Assembly: GCF_007997225.1 (NCBI RefSeq)
Contig: NZ_VORM01000010.1
Location: 1 to 64,000, forward strand
Length of the DNA stretch: 64,000 bases
Direction of reading: 5' to 3'
DNA from: Subsaximicrobium wynnwilliamsii
GTDB taxonomy: Bacteria; Bacteroidota; Bacteroidia; Flavobacteriales; Flavobacteriaceae
Positions 39,351-48,058 of the stretch are shown here, piece by piece; positions within the stretch are counted from its first letter, which is position 1, and the number at the start of each line of letters is the position of its first letter. Position numbers and translations under genes: made by a program. Below the pieces are notes generated by a model. The model searched no databases. It saw nothing but the letters and a program-made list of their open reading frames with translations, and was not told where the DNA came from.

Positions 39351-39788
39351 ATGAAAACACTAAAACACATATCAATTCTGGCATTATTGACCTTAATCTT
39401 AGGGTGTAATGCAGCTCCACAGCCCATTGACTATGGCAATGATGGATGCGCGTATTGCAGTATGACCATTGTTGATAAAACGCACGCTGCAGAAATTGTA
39501 ACCAAAAAAAATAAAGTCTATAAATTTGATGCTACAGAATGCATGATCAATTTTATGGATGAATTTGACACGTCGGAAATTGAACTGTATCTCTCCAATG
39601 ATTATTCAGAGCCAGGCACTTTAATTGATGCTAAAAAGGCCACATTTTTGATCAGCAAAAACATTTCAAGTCCTATGGGAGCCTTTCTTTCAGCTTTTGA
39701 GAAAAAAGCAGCGGCTGAAGACATGCAAGCAGATAAAGGTGGCGACCTCTATTCATGGGAAGAATTACTAGCGCATCTTAAAGATTAA
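39351..39788 (+). CDS. nosL: NosL copper chaperone lipoprotein
   Basis: NosL binds Cu(I) and delivers it to NosZ. The 145-residue protein has a lipobox (LILGC, Cys19) and the NosL metal motif DGCAYCSMTI with Cys33, Cys36 and Met38. The downstream FDATECMINFMDEF matches the family. It is 4 bp from nosD. Confidence 0.93.
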   Translation: MKTLKHISILALLTLILGCNAAPQPIDYGNDGCAYCSMTIVDKTHAAEIVTKKNKVYKFDATECMINFMDEFDTSEIELYLSNDYSEPGTLIDAKKATFLISKNISSPMGAFLSAFEKKAAAEDMQADKGGDLYSWEELLAHLKD

Positions 39789-39792
39789 TAAC

Positions 39793-41028
39793 ATGAAAAA
39801 GCTAGTCGTTTTTTTTACGATCATTTTTATGACGGGTGCATCTCTTGCCCAAACTTTGGAAGTCTGCACAACCTGTCCCATTTCATCGCTAAAAGCTGCC
39901 ATAGCCAAGGCCAAGGCCTTTGATACCGTTGTGGTTAAAAAAGGCAGGTATAATGAGTATGACGTCGTTATTGATAAACCACTTACCATCATCGGAAAAA
40001 ATCATCCTGTGATTGATGGTAAAAATAAAGGGGAAATTATCACGATCGTTTCAGATAGTGTTACTGTTGATGGGCTTCATCTTATTAATGTTGGAACTAG
40101 TTATACTGAAGATTATGCCGCAATTCGTGTTAAAAGCAGCGCGCATTTTGTGATTCGGAATTTAATTCTTGAAAAATTGTTCTTCGGAATTTATATCGAA
40201 AAATCAAACCATGGAAAAATACGCAACAATAAGATCATTGGCGATGCGGTGGAAGAATATAATTCCGGTAACGGCATTCAATTATGGTATAGTAAACATG
40301 TGGACATTGAAGACAATATCGTTCAGCACGTTAGGGACGGCATTTATTTGGAGTTCTCCGATTTTTGCACCATCAAAAACAATCTCAGTTCTTTAAACGT
40401 ACGCTACGGCTTGCATTTTATGTTCTCTAATGACGATGTCTATCAAGACAATGAGTTCTCGAATAATGGCGCTGGCGTTGCGGTCATGTTTTCCAAACGG
40501 ATAAAGATGTACAATAATTTGTTTAAAGACAACTGGGGAAGTGCATCTTATGGCATGCTGCTAAAAGAAATAAACGATTCTGAAATCATTGGAAACACCT
40601 TTGAGGACAATACCGTAGGTATCAACATAGAAGGCTCTAACAGGATCATCTATAAACATAACAATTTTAGTAATAACGGTTGGGCCATCAAAGTACGTGG
40701 CGCATGTTATGCCAATACCTATACTGAAAATAATTTTCTTTACAATTCTTTTGATATGGCTTACAACAGCAACGTCAACGACAATACTTTTGACCGCAAT
40801 TATTGGAGTAATTACACGGGTTATGATTTGAATAAAGACGGCGTTGGTGATGTGCCTTATAGACCGGTTAAATTATTTACCTATATCGTGAACCGCACCC
40901 CAGAAACCATTATTTTGTTGCGAAGCATGTTTATAGATATCATCGATTTTTCCGAAAAAGTATCGCCTGTGTTCACGCCAGATGATTTGTTGGACAATAA
41001 CCCCCTAATGAAAAAAGTCACATGGTAA
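39793..41028 (+). CDS. nosD: NosD periplasmic copper-processing protein
   Basis: NosD is a periplasmic right-handed beta-helix protein needed, with NosF and NosY, to build the CuZ centre. The 411-residue product has a signal peptide (about 1-19) and many parallel-helix coils visible as recurring N-N-x-I/F steps (about 100-330), as in NNKIIGDAVEEYNSGNGIQL. The NYWSNYTGYDLNKDGVGDVPY segment near residue 335 is typical of NosD. The stop overlaps the nosF start by 7 bp. Confidence 0.95.
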   Translation: MKKLVVFFTIIFMTGASLAQTLEVCTTCPISSLKAAIAKAKAFDTVVVKKGRYNEYDVVIDKPLTIIGKNHPVIDGKNKGEIITIVSDSVTVDGLHLINVGTSYTEDYAAIRVKSSAHFVIRNLILEKLFFGIYIEKSNHGKIRNNKIIGDAVEEYNSGNGIQLWYSKHVDIEDNIVQHVRDGIYLEFSDFCTIKNNLSSLNVRYGLHFMFSNDDVYQDNEFSNNGAGVAVMFSKRIKMYNNLFKDNWGSASYGMLLKEINDSEIIGNTFEDNTVGINIEGSNRIIYKHNNFSNNGWAIKVRGACYANTYTENNFLYNSFDMAYNSNVNDNTFDRNYWSNYTGYDLNKDGVGDVPYRPVKLFTYIVNRTPETIILLRSMFIDIIDFSEKVSPVFTPDDLLDNNPLMKKVTW

Positions 41029-41729
41029 CAATAGAAGGTTTACATAAAAAATTTGGAAAGCAGCAGGTCTTAAGTGGATTGGACTTGAGCATTAGCGAGG
41101 GTGGCATTTTCGCCATTCTTGGCCCCAATGGTTCTGGAAAAACCACACTCATCAAGACCATTTTAGGAATGGTCATCCCCGATAAAGGCGAAATTTCGGT
41201 TTTAGGCAAAAACATCAAAGTCAATTCCGAATACCGACACAAAATCGATTATCTGCCTCAAATTGCCAATTTTCCGAGCAATTTGAAAGTCAAGGAATTG
41301 ATCAAGATGATCAAGGATTTGCGTAAATCAACCAAGGAAGACGAGCGTTTGATAGAGCTCTTCAGATTAACCCCTTTTTTAGACAAAAAACTGGGTACGC
41401 TTTCTGGTGGCACCAAGCAAAAAGTGAATCTGGTGTTGACCTTTATGTTTGACAGCCCTATTGTAATTCTGGATGAGCCCACTTCTGGTCTGGATCCTAT
41501 TTCGCTCATTAGGCTGAAGGATTTGATCCAAGCAGAAAAAGCCAAAGGAAAAACCATCTTGATCACGTCTCACATCATGAGTTTTGTGGAAGAAGTTTCC
41601 GACGAAATTGTTTTTATCCTAGAAGGAAAAATCTATTTCAAGGGCAGTATTTTAGAATTGAAAACCAAGACCAATCAGCCAGATTTTGAACATGCTATTG
41701 CGTCCATCTTAACCGAAAACCATGCTTAA
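41022..41729 (+). CDS. nosF: NosF ABC transporter ATP-binding protein
   Basis: This 235-residue ATPase has Walker A (GPNGSGKTT, 34-42), the signature LSGGTKQKVNL (about 127-137) and Walker B VILDEPTSGLD (about 147-157). With NosY it forms the ABC complex that powers CuZ assembly, probably by moving a sulphur species. It overlaps both neighbours, so translation of nosD, nosF and nosY is coupled. Confidence 0.94.
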   Translation: MVTIEGLHKKFGKQQVLSGLDLSISEGGIFAILGPNGSGKTTLIKTILGMVIPDKGEISVLGKNIKVNSEYRHKIDYLPQIANFPSNLKVKELIKMIKDLRKSTKEDERLIELFRLTPFLDKKLGTLSGGTKQKVNLVLTFMFDSPIVILDEPTSGLDPISLIRLKDLIQAEKAKGKTILITSHIMSFVEEVSDEIVFILEGKIYFKGSILELKTKTNQPDFEHAIASILTENHA

Positions 41730-42504
41730 AATATTAAAATACAGTTTTTACGATTTGATGCGCAGCCGTTGGAGTTACGTCTATTTTGCGTTCTACCTTT
41801 TGCTGGGTATTGTGCTGCTATTTTTGAACAACGATTTATCAAAAGCCGTCATAACCTTAATGAATGTCATCATTGTTTTGGTGCCCTTGATCGGGACCAT
41901 TTTTGGCGTGATGTACTATTATAATTCTAAAGAATTTACAGAGTTGCTCTTGGCGCAACCACTAAAGCGTTCGTCTATATTTATGGGTCAGTATTTAGGT
42001 GTAGCCATCTCCTTATCCATGAGTTTGATCTTGGGACTGGGACTGCCCTTTGTATTTTATGGCTTGTTTGAGAGTAGTGCTATATGGGACTTTTCATTGC
42101 TGCTGATTACAGGCACATTTTTAACCTTGATTTTTACGGCTCTGGCCTTTAATATCGCCTTATCAAACGAAAATAAGATCAAAGGCTTTGGCTATGCCAT
42201 TCTGCTCTGGTTATTTCTCGCGGTCATTTACGACGGTTTGTTTTTGATGACCTTGATTATGTTTGAAGATTATCCCTTAGATAAGTTGTCATTGATAGGT
42301 ACGATGCTCAATCCAATCGATTTGTCTCGAACACTCATTCTTTTAAAACTGGATATATCGGCCTTGTTGGGATATACAGGTGCCGTGTTCAAACAATTTT
42401 TTGGTACCAGTTTTGGCCTCATCGTATCCTTTGCAATGCTCACTGTTTGGGTAATTTTGCCCGTGCTGAGAATTATATTTAAATCGAATAAAAAAGACTT
42501 TTAA
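41722..42504 (+). CDS. nosY: NosY ABC transporter permease
   Basis: The 260-residue protein has about six membrane helices (from about 18, 52, 96, 132, 163 and 232) and the NosY pattern YYYNSKEFTELLLAQPLKRSSIFMGQYLG in the first cytoplasmic loop. It is the membrane partner of NosF. The stop codon shares its last base with the following ATG (TAATG). Confidence 0.93.
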   Translation: MLKILKYSFYDLMRSRWSYVYFAFYLLLGIVLLFLNNDLSKAVITLMNVIIVLVPLIGTIFGVMYYYNSKEFTELLLAQPLKRSSIFMGQYLGVAISLSMSLILGLGLPFVFYGLFESSAIWDFSLLLITGTFLTLIFTALAFNIALSNENKIKGFGYAILLWLFLAVIYDGLFLMTLIMFEDYPLDKLSLIGTMLNPIDLSRTLILLKLDISALLGYTGAVFKQFFGTSFGLIVSFAMLTVWVILPVLRIIFKSNKKDF

Positions 42505-42965
42505 TGATGAGAACACAATACAGCATAATCGTCATGATGATGTTTTCAATTTTCCTCTTCAATTGTAAGACCGAAAACAAAAAGCGAGCACCAATAGATA
42601 GTGCTGCACAAGAACTATCCATGGCAGATAATTTAGAGCTCAAATTGAACAATGGCGAAAAATGGGTCGCCAATACCGAAACCCACGAAGGACTTAAAAG
42701 CATGGACTCTATCATGCAGGCATTTGTGAACAGCAATGCTACGGACTATCTTGAATTAGGTAAGCAATTGTCTAAACAAACCAGCTACATCATTGAAAAA
42801 TGTTCAATGAAAGGGGAATCCCATGATCAATTGCATGTGGTGTTGGTGCCAATGCTGGACGAAATCTCAATCTTAAAAGAAAGCAACAATGCTGAGGCTT
42901 CCAATGTTGCGGTTTCGAGATTGGAACAATTGATTCAGCAGTATTTCAAACATTTCAGTTTTTAG
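42504..42965 (+). CDS. Unknown lipoprotein coupled to nosY
   Basis: This 153-residue protein has a lipobox (FLFNC, Cys21) and a helical domain with WVANTETHEGLKSMDSIMQAF and the conserved-looking KCSMKGESHDQLHVVLVPM (about 99-117), which contains Cys, Met and His residues suited to copper or heme binding. Similar proteins occur beside copper and respiratory genes in flavobacteria, without known function. The start overlaps the nosY stop, so it is likely a Nos accessory protein. Confidence 0.8.
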   Translation: MMRTQYSIIVMMMFSIFLFNCKTENKKRAPIDSAAQELSMADNLELKLNNGEKWVANTETHEGLKSMDSIMQAFVNSNATDYLELGKQLSKQTSYIIEKCSMKGESHDQLHVVLVPMLDEISILKESNNAEASNVAVSRLEQLIQQYFKHFSF

Positions 42966-43020
42966 TGCTATTGCACTTTTATTCGTTCTTCAAATAAGAA
43001 AATCGCCTAAAATTCGTAAT

Positions 43021-43413
43021 ATGAACTTTGCATTGTTTCATAAAATAACCGCTTATATCTTAGTGTTCATGTTGTGCTTTCAAAACGTGAATACTTTGTT
43101 TATTGTAGGCGATTTTATGGTCAATCAAGCGCTTATTGCCAAAACTTTGTGTGTCCAGAAAGAAAACCAGCAAGGCTGTAACGGTAAATGTCAATTGCGA
43201 AAAGAACTATCGGAAAACACACAAACCTCCAAGCCTGAAGCTCCTGCCCAAGACTATAAGCGCTTGACCTTGGACGTGTTCTATCTTTCAGAAAACTTAC
43301 ATGATTCGCAAGTGTTCTGCTTGCGCTCCAGAAAAGAAAACATAAAATTAGCTACACCAAAACTTTGCAAACTGTATCTAGACATTGATACGCCTCCACC
43401 TAATTTCATTTAA
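43021..43413 (+). CDS. Small membrane-anchored Cys-motif protein
   Basis: The 130-residue protein has one or two hydrophobic segments (about 8-22 and 25-42) and a CNGKC motif (Cys53, Cys57, with Cys44 just before), followed by LRKEL and a variable tail ending PPPNF. Small proteins with a CNGKC motif often precede copper-related TonB receptors in Bacteroidota. A metal-binding or sensing role beside the OprC-like receptor is inferred. Confidence 0.75.
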   Translation: MNFALFHKITAYILVFMLCFQNVNTLFIVGDFMVNQALIAKTLCVQKENQQGCNGKCQLRKELSENTQTSKPEAPAQDYKRLTLDVFYLSENLHDSQVFCLRSRKENIKLATPKLCKLYLDIDTPPPNFI

Positions 43414-43516
43414 TTTTTTTATTACAAAATCCTAAGGATTTCAAACCGTTTCTGGCTTAATATACTAAGCGAGCAGGCGTTGGTTGACTTTATTTCAAAC
43501 TAAAAAAATTAATAAA

Positions 43517-44365
43517 ATGAAATTATCAAATCTATTGCCAGTGCTTATGCTGGCGCTATTTACCATGGCTTGTTCCTCAAGCGATGATCAGGCGCCACTA
43601 GTGATCAATGAAGTTGAAGGTCTTATAAAAATCCAAGAAATCTCAAATAGTACCCATACCATTGAACTTTTCAATAAAAGCGGATTATTTGAGACTGGCT
43701 TCAATGACATCAGTCTAAGACTCAAGGATAAAGTGACAGATGCTTACATTGAAGAAGCCAGTATCTCGTGGATGCCAATGATGCAGATGCCAAGCATGCA
43801 ACATTCTTGTCCTAAATCTGCCATTTCCAAAGTAGCGGGAAAGGCTACTCTTTATCAAGGGAATATCATTTACCAAATGACCAATACAGATGGTTCTGGA
43901 TGGTCGCTTGACTTAAATTACACCCTTGATGGGGTGGACTATATGGCTAGTGATACCATTAGCGTATTTCAAAGTGAAAGTCAAAATGTGTCGAGCTTCA
44001 CGGGGAGTGATGATATGCGTTATGTGCTGGCATTGATAGCCCCTGAGAAGCCAATTATAGGCATTAACCCGATGGAAGTGGGGCTTTATAAAATGGAAAG
44101 CATGATGGCATTTCCAGCAGTACCTGATTATACCATTAAGTTGGATCCAAGAATGCCCGGTATGGGCAATCATAGTTCGCCAAATAATACCGACTTGATT
44201 TTTCAATTGGCAGATGCCAGTTATCAAGGCAATTTATCCCTGACCATGACTGGGTATTGGGTCTTGAATTTGAAATTGATCAATGCTGCAGGCGAACTAC
44301 TGAAAGGTAAGGATGTCACGGTTGAAAACACGCAAAGTTCACTCTATCTGGAGTTGGAATTCTAA
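43517..44365 (+). CDS. Met-rich lipoprotein, probable copper binder
   Basis: Starting at MKLSNLLPVLML (43517), the 282-residue protein has a lipobox (FTMAC, about Cys19) and two immunoglobulin-like halves. The first carries a Met/His/Cys patch WMPMMQMPSMQHSC (about 83-96), of the kind that binds Cu(I). The second carries MPGMGNHSS. The pattern resembles FixH/YtkA-like domains. Sitting between the CNGKC protein and the copper receptor, it is a good candidate for copper handling at the outer membrane. Confidence 0.75.
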   Translation: MKLSNLLPVLMLALFTMACSSSDDQAPLVINEVEGLIKIQEISNSTHTIELFNKSGLFETGFNDISLRLKDKVTDAYIEEASISWMPMMQMPSMQHSCPKSAISKVAGKATLYQGNIIYQMTNTDGSGWSLDLNYTLDGVDYMASDTISVFQSESQNVSSFTGSDDMRYVLALIAPEKPIIGINPMEVGLYKMESMMAFPAVPDYTIKLDPRMPGMGNHSSPNNTDLIFQLADASYQGNLSLTMTGYWVLNLKLINAAGELLKGKDVTVENTQSSLYLELEF

Positions 44366-44386
44366 ACCCAAAAAATCCATAACTTA

Positions 44387-44418
44387 AACAGATCCACAAG
44401 ACATCTTGTGGATCTGTT
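44387..44418. promoter_or_regulatory. Perfect 14-bp hairpin before the copper receptor
   Basis: AACAGATCCACAAG (44387-44400) and its exact complement (44405-44418) flank an ACAT loop. It lies 14 bp upstream of the receptor start and has no T tract, so it may be a processing or leader structure that sets receptor expression rather than a terminator. Confidence 0.6.
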
Positions 44419-44432
44419 CTAAACTTTCAAAG

Positions 44433-46433
44433 ATGAAAAAGGGCATTCTATGTTGCTTTATCGTGTTTTTTTGTGGCCTTGTTTATGCGCAGCAGGAAAA
44501 TAACGACGTCAAAAAAGACACCACGATTTTAAATGAGATTATTGTGGTTGGGCAACGAAAACTGAGCAATTACCGACAAGAAAAAACATTATCCAGTATT
44601 GACGATTATTTAGAGAAATCAAATAAAGTAACCATGATCAAACGTGGCGGTTACGCTTGGGAACCAGCACTCAACAACATGAATAGTGAACGCTTGAACA
44701 TTACCATTGATGGCATGCAAATTTTTGGTGCTTGTACTGATAAAATGGACCCCATTACCTCCTATGTAGATGTCTCTAATCTAGACAAAGTCTCCATTGG
44801 CTCTGGGCAATCGGGCACAGAAAATGGACATAATGTGGGTGGTGGCATCGACCTGCAACTTGCAGCATCTAAATTTCATGGCGCTGGTTTAATAACAAAT
44901 GTGGATTTGGGTTACGAAACCAACGGCAATTATAGAATACGCGGTATGGATCTTGAATATTCAGGCCAAGCATTTTTTCTCAATTTCGACGGTATCTATA
45001 GAAAATCAGACAACTATAAAGCCGGAGGTGATAAGGAAGTGTTGTATTCCCAATTTGAGAAATTCAATCTGTCCTTGCAAACAGGGTACAAGCTTTCTGA
45101 ACATCAAACTTTAGAAGCACATGCCATCTATGACAAGGCCACTAATGTTGGCTATCCAGCGCTGCCTATGGATGTGTCGCTTGCTGAAGCTTTGATTACA
45201 TCCATCACGCATAGTTTTAAAGCAGACTCAGCGTTTATAAAAAGCTTAGAATCCAAACTCTACTTCAATACCATCACGCACATCATGGACGATTCTCAAC
45301 GTCCTGAGGTACCAATTCGTATGGACATGCCTGGTTGGAGTGATACCTATGGTTTTTATAGTAAAGCCTCCATTCAAGAAAACAAACATAACATATCGCT
45401 TAACTTGAATGGCTTTTACAACCGGTCTTTGGCCGAAATGACCATGTACCCAAACGATCCCAATCAATCAGCCATGTTTATGTACACCTGGCCTGATATT
45501 AGAACGCTTTACAGCGGTGTCTACGCTAAGGATGATTTTCAAATGAGCAACAACGAAACTTTAAGCGTTTCATCGCGGCTGGGATACCATAGAAACAAAA
45601 TAGCCGAAGAGGTCGGTTTGGGAAGCCTTCAGATATTTTATCCGCAATTGAAGGCCTCTAAATCCAGAGTGCTTTCCAGCTTTGCAGCAAACTATCTTAT
45701 TAAGAAACCGCAACATGATGTGTCTTTTGGCTTGGCCTATGGCGAACGCGCGCCTTCAGTAAGTGAAGGCTACGGCTTTTTTCTTTTCAATAGTTTTGAT
45801 AATTATGATTACATAGGCAATCCCACATTGGCAAACGAAAAGGCCATTGAAGCGAACCTAAAAGCCAATTATCACAAGAATAGATTTCATATTGGCTTTG
45901 AGGCGTCCTACTTTCATCTTATGGATTATATTATTGGTGATATTGCTGAAACACTTAGCCCAATGACGATTGGAGCAACTGGCGTAAGGATTTACAAGGC
46001 TTTATCAAATGCCTCAATTTTTGATGTGTATTTAAATTCCTCTTATAAACTTTCTGAAGCATTAGCTGTAAACGCAACCCTGGGGTATAATCGGGGTAGA
46101 GGAAGCAACGATGAAAATTTGCCTTTGATCAAACCCCTGTCATTTATGGCTGAATTTAACTACAACACTCCAAAATTCAATGCAGCACTTCAATTGGAAG
46201 CTAATGGGAACCAAAGCAATTACAGTGGTTTTTATGGAGAAGACGAGACGCCAGCCTACGGTGTTCTAAATCTCAATTTTGGAAATCTGTTTTATATGAA
46301 AACCAATAAAGTGGTTTTTAAATATGGTGTTGAAAATGTGTTGGATACCAATTATAGCACTTTTGCCGATTGGAATAATATTCCCAGACAAGGCCGAAAT
46401 GTTTATGCAAATTTATCGGTAGTCTTGCAATAA
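44433..46433 (+). CDS. nosA: OprC/NosA-type TonB-dependent copper receptor
   Basis: From MKKGILCCFIVF (44433) the receptor has 666 residues: signal peptide (1-20), plug (about 30-145) and beta barrel. The plug segment NITIDGMQIFGACTDKMDP is characteristic of OprC of Pseudomonas aeruginosa and NosA of P. stutzeri. OprC binds copper through a CxxxM pair and an HxM pair. Both are here: Cys101/Met105 and His283/Met285 (ITHIMDDS). It probably imports copper for NosZ, NirK and cbb3 oxidase. There is no N-terminal carboxypeptidase-like domain, unlike the receptor at 3816. Confidence 0.9.
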   Translation: MKKGILCCFIVFFCGLVYAQQENNDVKKDTTILNEIIVVGQRKLSNYRQEKTLSSIDDYLEKSNKVTMIKRGGYAWEPALNNMNSERLNITIDGMQIFGACTDKMDPITSYVDVSNLDKVSIGSGQSGTENGHNVGGGIDLQLAASKFHGAGLITNVDLGYETNGNYRIRGMDLEYSGQAFFLNFDGIYRKSDNYKAGGDKEVLYSQFEKFNLSLQTGYKLSEHQTLEAHAIYDKATNVGYPALPMDVSLAEALITSITHSFKADSAFIKSLESKLYFNTITHIMDDSQRPEVPIRMDMPGWSDTYGFYSKASIQENKHNISLNLNGFYNRSLAEMTMYPNDPNQSAMFMYTWPDIRTLYSGVYAKDDFQMSNNETLSVSSRLGYHRNKIAEEVGLGSLQIFYPQLKASKSRVLSSFAANYLIKKPQHDVSFGLAYGERAPSVSEGYGFFLFNSFDNYDYIGNPTLANEKAIEANLKANYHKNRFHIGFEASYFHLMDYIIGDIAETLSPMTIGATGVRIYKALSNASIFDVYLNSSYKLSEALAVNATLGYNRGRGSNDENLPLIKPLSFMAEFNYNTPKFNAALQLEANGNQSNYSGFYGEDETPAYGVLNLNFGNLFYMKTNKVVFKYGVENVLDTNYSTFADWNNIPRQGRNVYANLSVVLQ

Positions 46434-46525
46434 ATGCGCTAATAAAAATAAATCAAATGGGCTATTGCAGGGTTAATTGATACCTGCAAATTTTTCCGAA
46501 GAAATTTACCCTGCATTTATCATAA

Positions 46526-46548
46526 TTCGGATAAATTTGTCTTAATTA
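46526..46548 (+). promoter_or_regulatory. Putative Rrf2-type operator upstream of nirK
   Basis: The near-palindrome GGATAAATTTGTCT (46529-46542) contains a perfect -7 box TAAATTTG. The whole 23-bp stretch 46526-46548 recurs exactly, inverted, at 55757-55779 before the rrf2 gene. A repressor bound here would cover an upstream nirK promoter. The binding protein is inferred from position. Confidence 0.65.
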
Positions 46549-46591
46549 TGACAAATGTCATATTTTTCTCCTATTCCTATTTTTATCTTTG
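46548..46591 (+). promoter_or_regulatory. FNR/CRP-like promoter of nirK
   Basis: The perfect palindrome ATGACA-AA-TGTCAT (46548-46561) lies 22 bp before the -7 box TATCTTTG (46584-46591). The expected start near 46597 leaves a 15-nt leader to the ATG at 46612, and puts the palindrome at about -42. It directly follows the Rrf2-type operator. Confidence 0.75.
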
Positions 46592-46611
46592 TCGTACTAA
46601 AACAAATTAAA

Positions 46612-48054
46612 ATGAAAACGATACTAAAACTAACCACATTCACTGTAGCACTATTTATGTTTAGCTGCATGGAAAACAAAGGAAAGGAATATGCAACTGC
46701 TGAAGAGATCCCCGTAAATAGGGAAATGCAGGCAGAGTTAACCTCACCACCAAATGTCCCTCGTCCAGTAGGTAAGCGCAAAGCCAAAAAACTTATCGTT
46801 AATATGGAGATTTTGGAACAAGAAAGTGAAATCACAAATGGCGTAAGCTATGTCTATTGGACCTTTGGAGGCACCGTTCCTGGAAGTTTCATTAGGACCA
46901 GAGTAGGTGACGAGGTTGAGTTCACATTGTCAAACCACCCAGATAACAAATTGCCTCACAATATCGATTTACACGCAGTGAACGGTCCTGGAGGTGGTGC
47001 AGAATCCTCTTTTGTAGCGCCTGGCTATGAAAAGACCTTCTCTTTCAAAACGCTAAATCCAGGATTATATGTGTACCATTGTGCCACCGCTCCCGTGGGG
47101 ATGCACATTGCCAATGGCATGTACGGTCTTATTTTGGTAGAGCCAGAAGGTGGTTTGCCACCAGTGGATAAAGAATATTATATCATGCAAGGCGATTTCT
47201 ACACCAAAGGTAAAAATGGCGAGCGTGGGCTTCAACCGTTTGATATGCAAAAAGCCATAGATGAAGATGCAGATTACGTAGTGTTCAATGGTAGTGTGGA
47301 TGCACTAACTGGAGATAATGCGCTTACGGCCAAGGTGGGTGAGACCATACGATTGTACGTAGGCAACGGTGGGCCAAATTTGGTATCGTCTTTTCACGTG
47401 ATCGGGGAGATTTTTGACAAGGTGCATGTTGAAGGTGGAGATATGATCAATGAGAATGTGCAAACCACATTAATACCTGCTGGGGGTGCTGCAATAGTGG
47501 AGTTCAAAGTAGACGTGCCGGGATCTTTCATCTTGGTGGACCACTCCATCTTTAGAGCCTTCAATAAAGGCGCACTCGGGATGCTCAATGTAGAAGGAGA
47601 AGAGAGAAAGAAAATCTATTCTGGCGAAATTCGGGAGGGCATTTATTTGCCTGAAGGTCCAACCATTCAAGCCATGCCAACAACCGACGAGATCGTTGAA
47701 TCTGAGATTCCTGCAAAAAACTTGGAAGAACAGTTGAAATTTGGAAAACAAGCTTACAATCAAACCTGTGTGGCTTGTCACCAAGCGGAAGGACAAGGTA
47801 TTGCTAATGCCTTCCCACCTCTGGCAAAATCAGATTACCTAAATGCCGATGTCAACCGCTCCATTGACATTGTCTTGCACGGTCTAAGCGGTGAGATCAC
47901 TGTTAATGGTGATACCTATAATAGCGTCATGACCAAGCAAATGCTTTCTCCAGATGAGATTGCCAATGTATTGACCTACGTTTACAACAGTTGGGACAAC
48001 TCTGGTGCAGTGGTCACGAAAGAAATGGTCTTAAAAGTTAAAAATCAAAAATAA
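46612..48054 (+). CDS. nirK: Copper nitrite reductase with C-terminal cytochrome c domain
   Basis: NirK reduces nitrite to NO in the periplasm. From [10 protein letters not shown] (46612) it has 480 residues with a lipobox (FMFSC, Cys19). Type 1 copper ligands are His116, Cys157 (YHCATAP), His165 and Met170. Type 2 ligands include His121 (IDLHAVNG) and His156, with a third histidine later. A class I cytochrome c domain follows, with Cys386/Cys389/His390 (CVACH), which would feed electrons internally. The ATG at 46555 lies before the predicted transcript start and is rejected. nirV follows 4 bp later. Confidence 0.96.
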   Translation: MKTILKLTTFTVALFMFSCMENKGKEYATAEEIPVNREMQAELTSPPNVPRPVGKRKAKKLIVNMEILEQESEITNGVSYVYWTFGGTVPGSFIRTRVGDEVEFTLSNHPDNKLPHNIDLHAVNGPGGGAESSFVAPGYEKTFSFKTLNPGLYVYHCATAPVGMHIANGMYGLILVEPEGGLPPVDKEYYIMQGDFYTKGKNGERGLQPFDMQKAIDEDADYVVFNGSVDALTGDNALTAKVGETIRLYVGNGGPNLVSSFHVIGEIFDKVHVEGGDMINENVQTTLIPAGGAAIVEFKVDVPGSFILVDHSIFRAFNKGALGMLNVEGEERKKIYSGEIREGIYLPEGPTIQAMPTTDEIVESEIPAKNLEEQLKFGKQAYNQTCVACHQAEGQGIANAFPPLAKSDYLNADVNRSIDIVLHGLSGEITVNGDTYNSVMTKQMLSPDEIANVLTYVYNSWDNSGAVVTKEMVLKVKNQK

Positions 48055-48058
48055 AAAC

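Noticed and set aside
43482-43496. TTGACTTTATTTCAA as an FNR-like site before the Met-rich lipoprotein
   Set aside because: The spacer is one base too long for the half-sites, and no -7 box follows at 22 bp.
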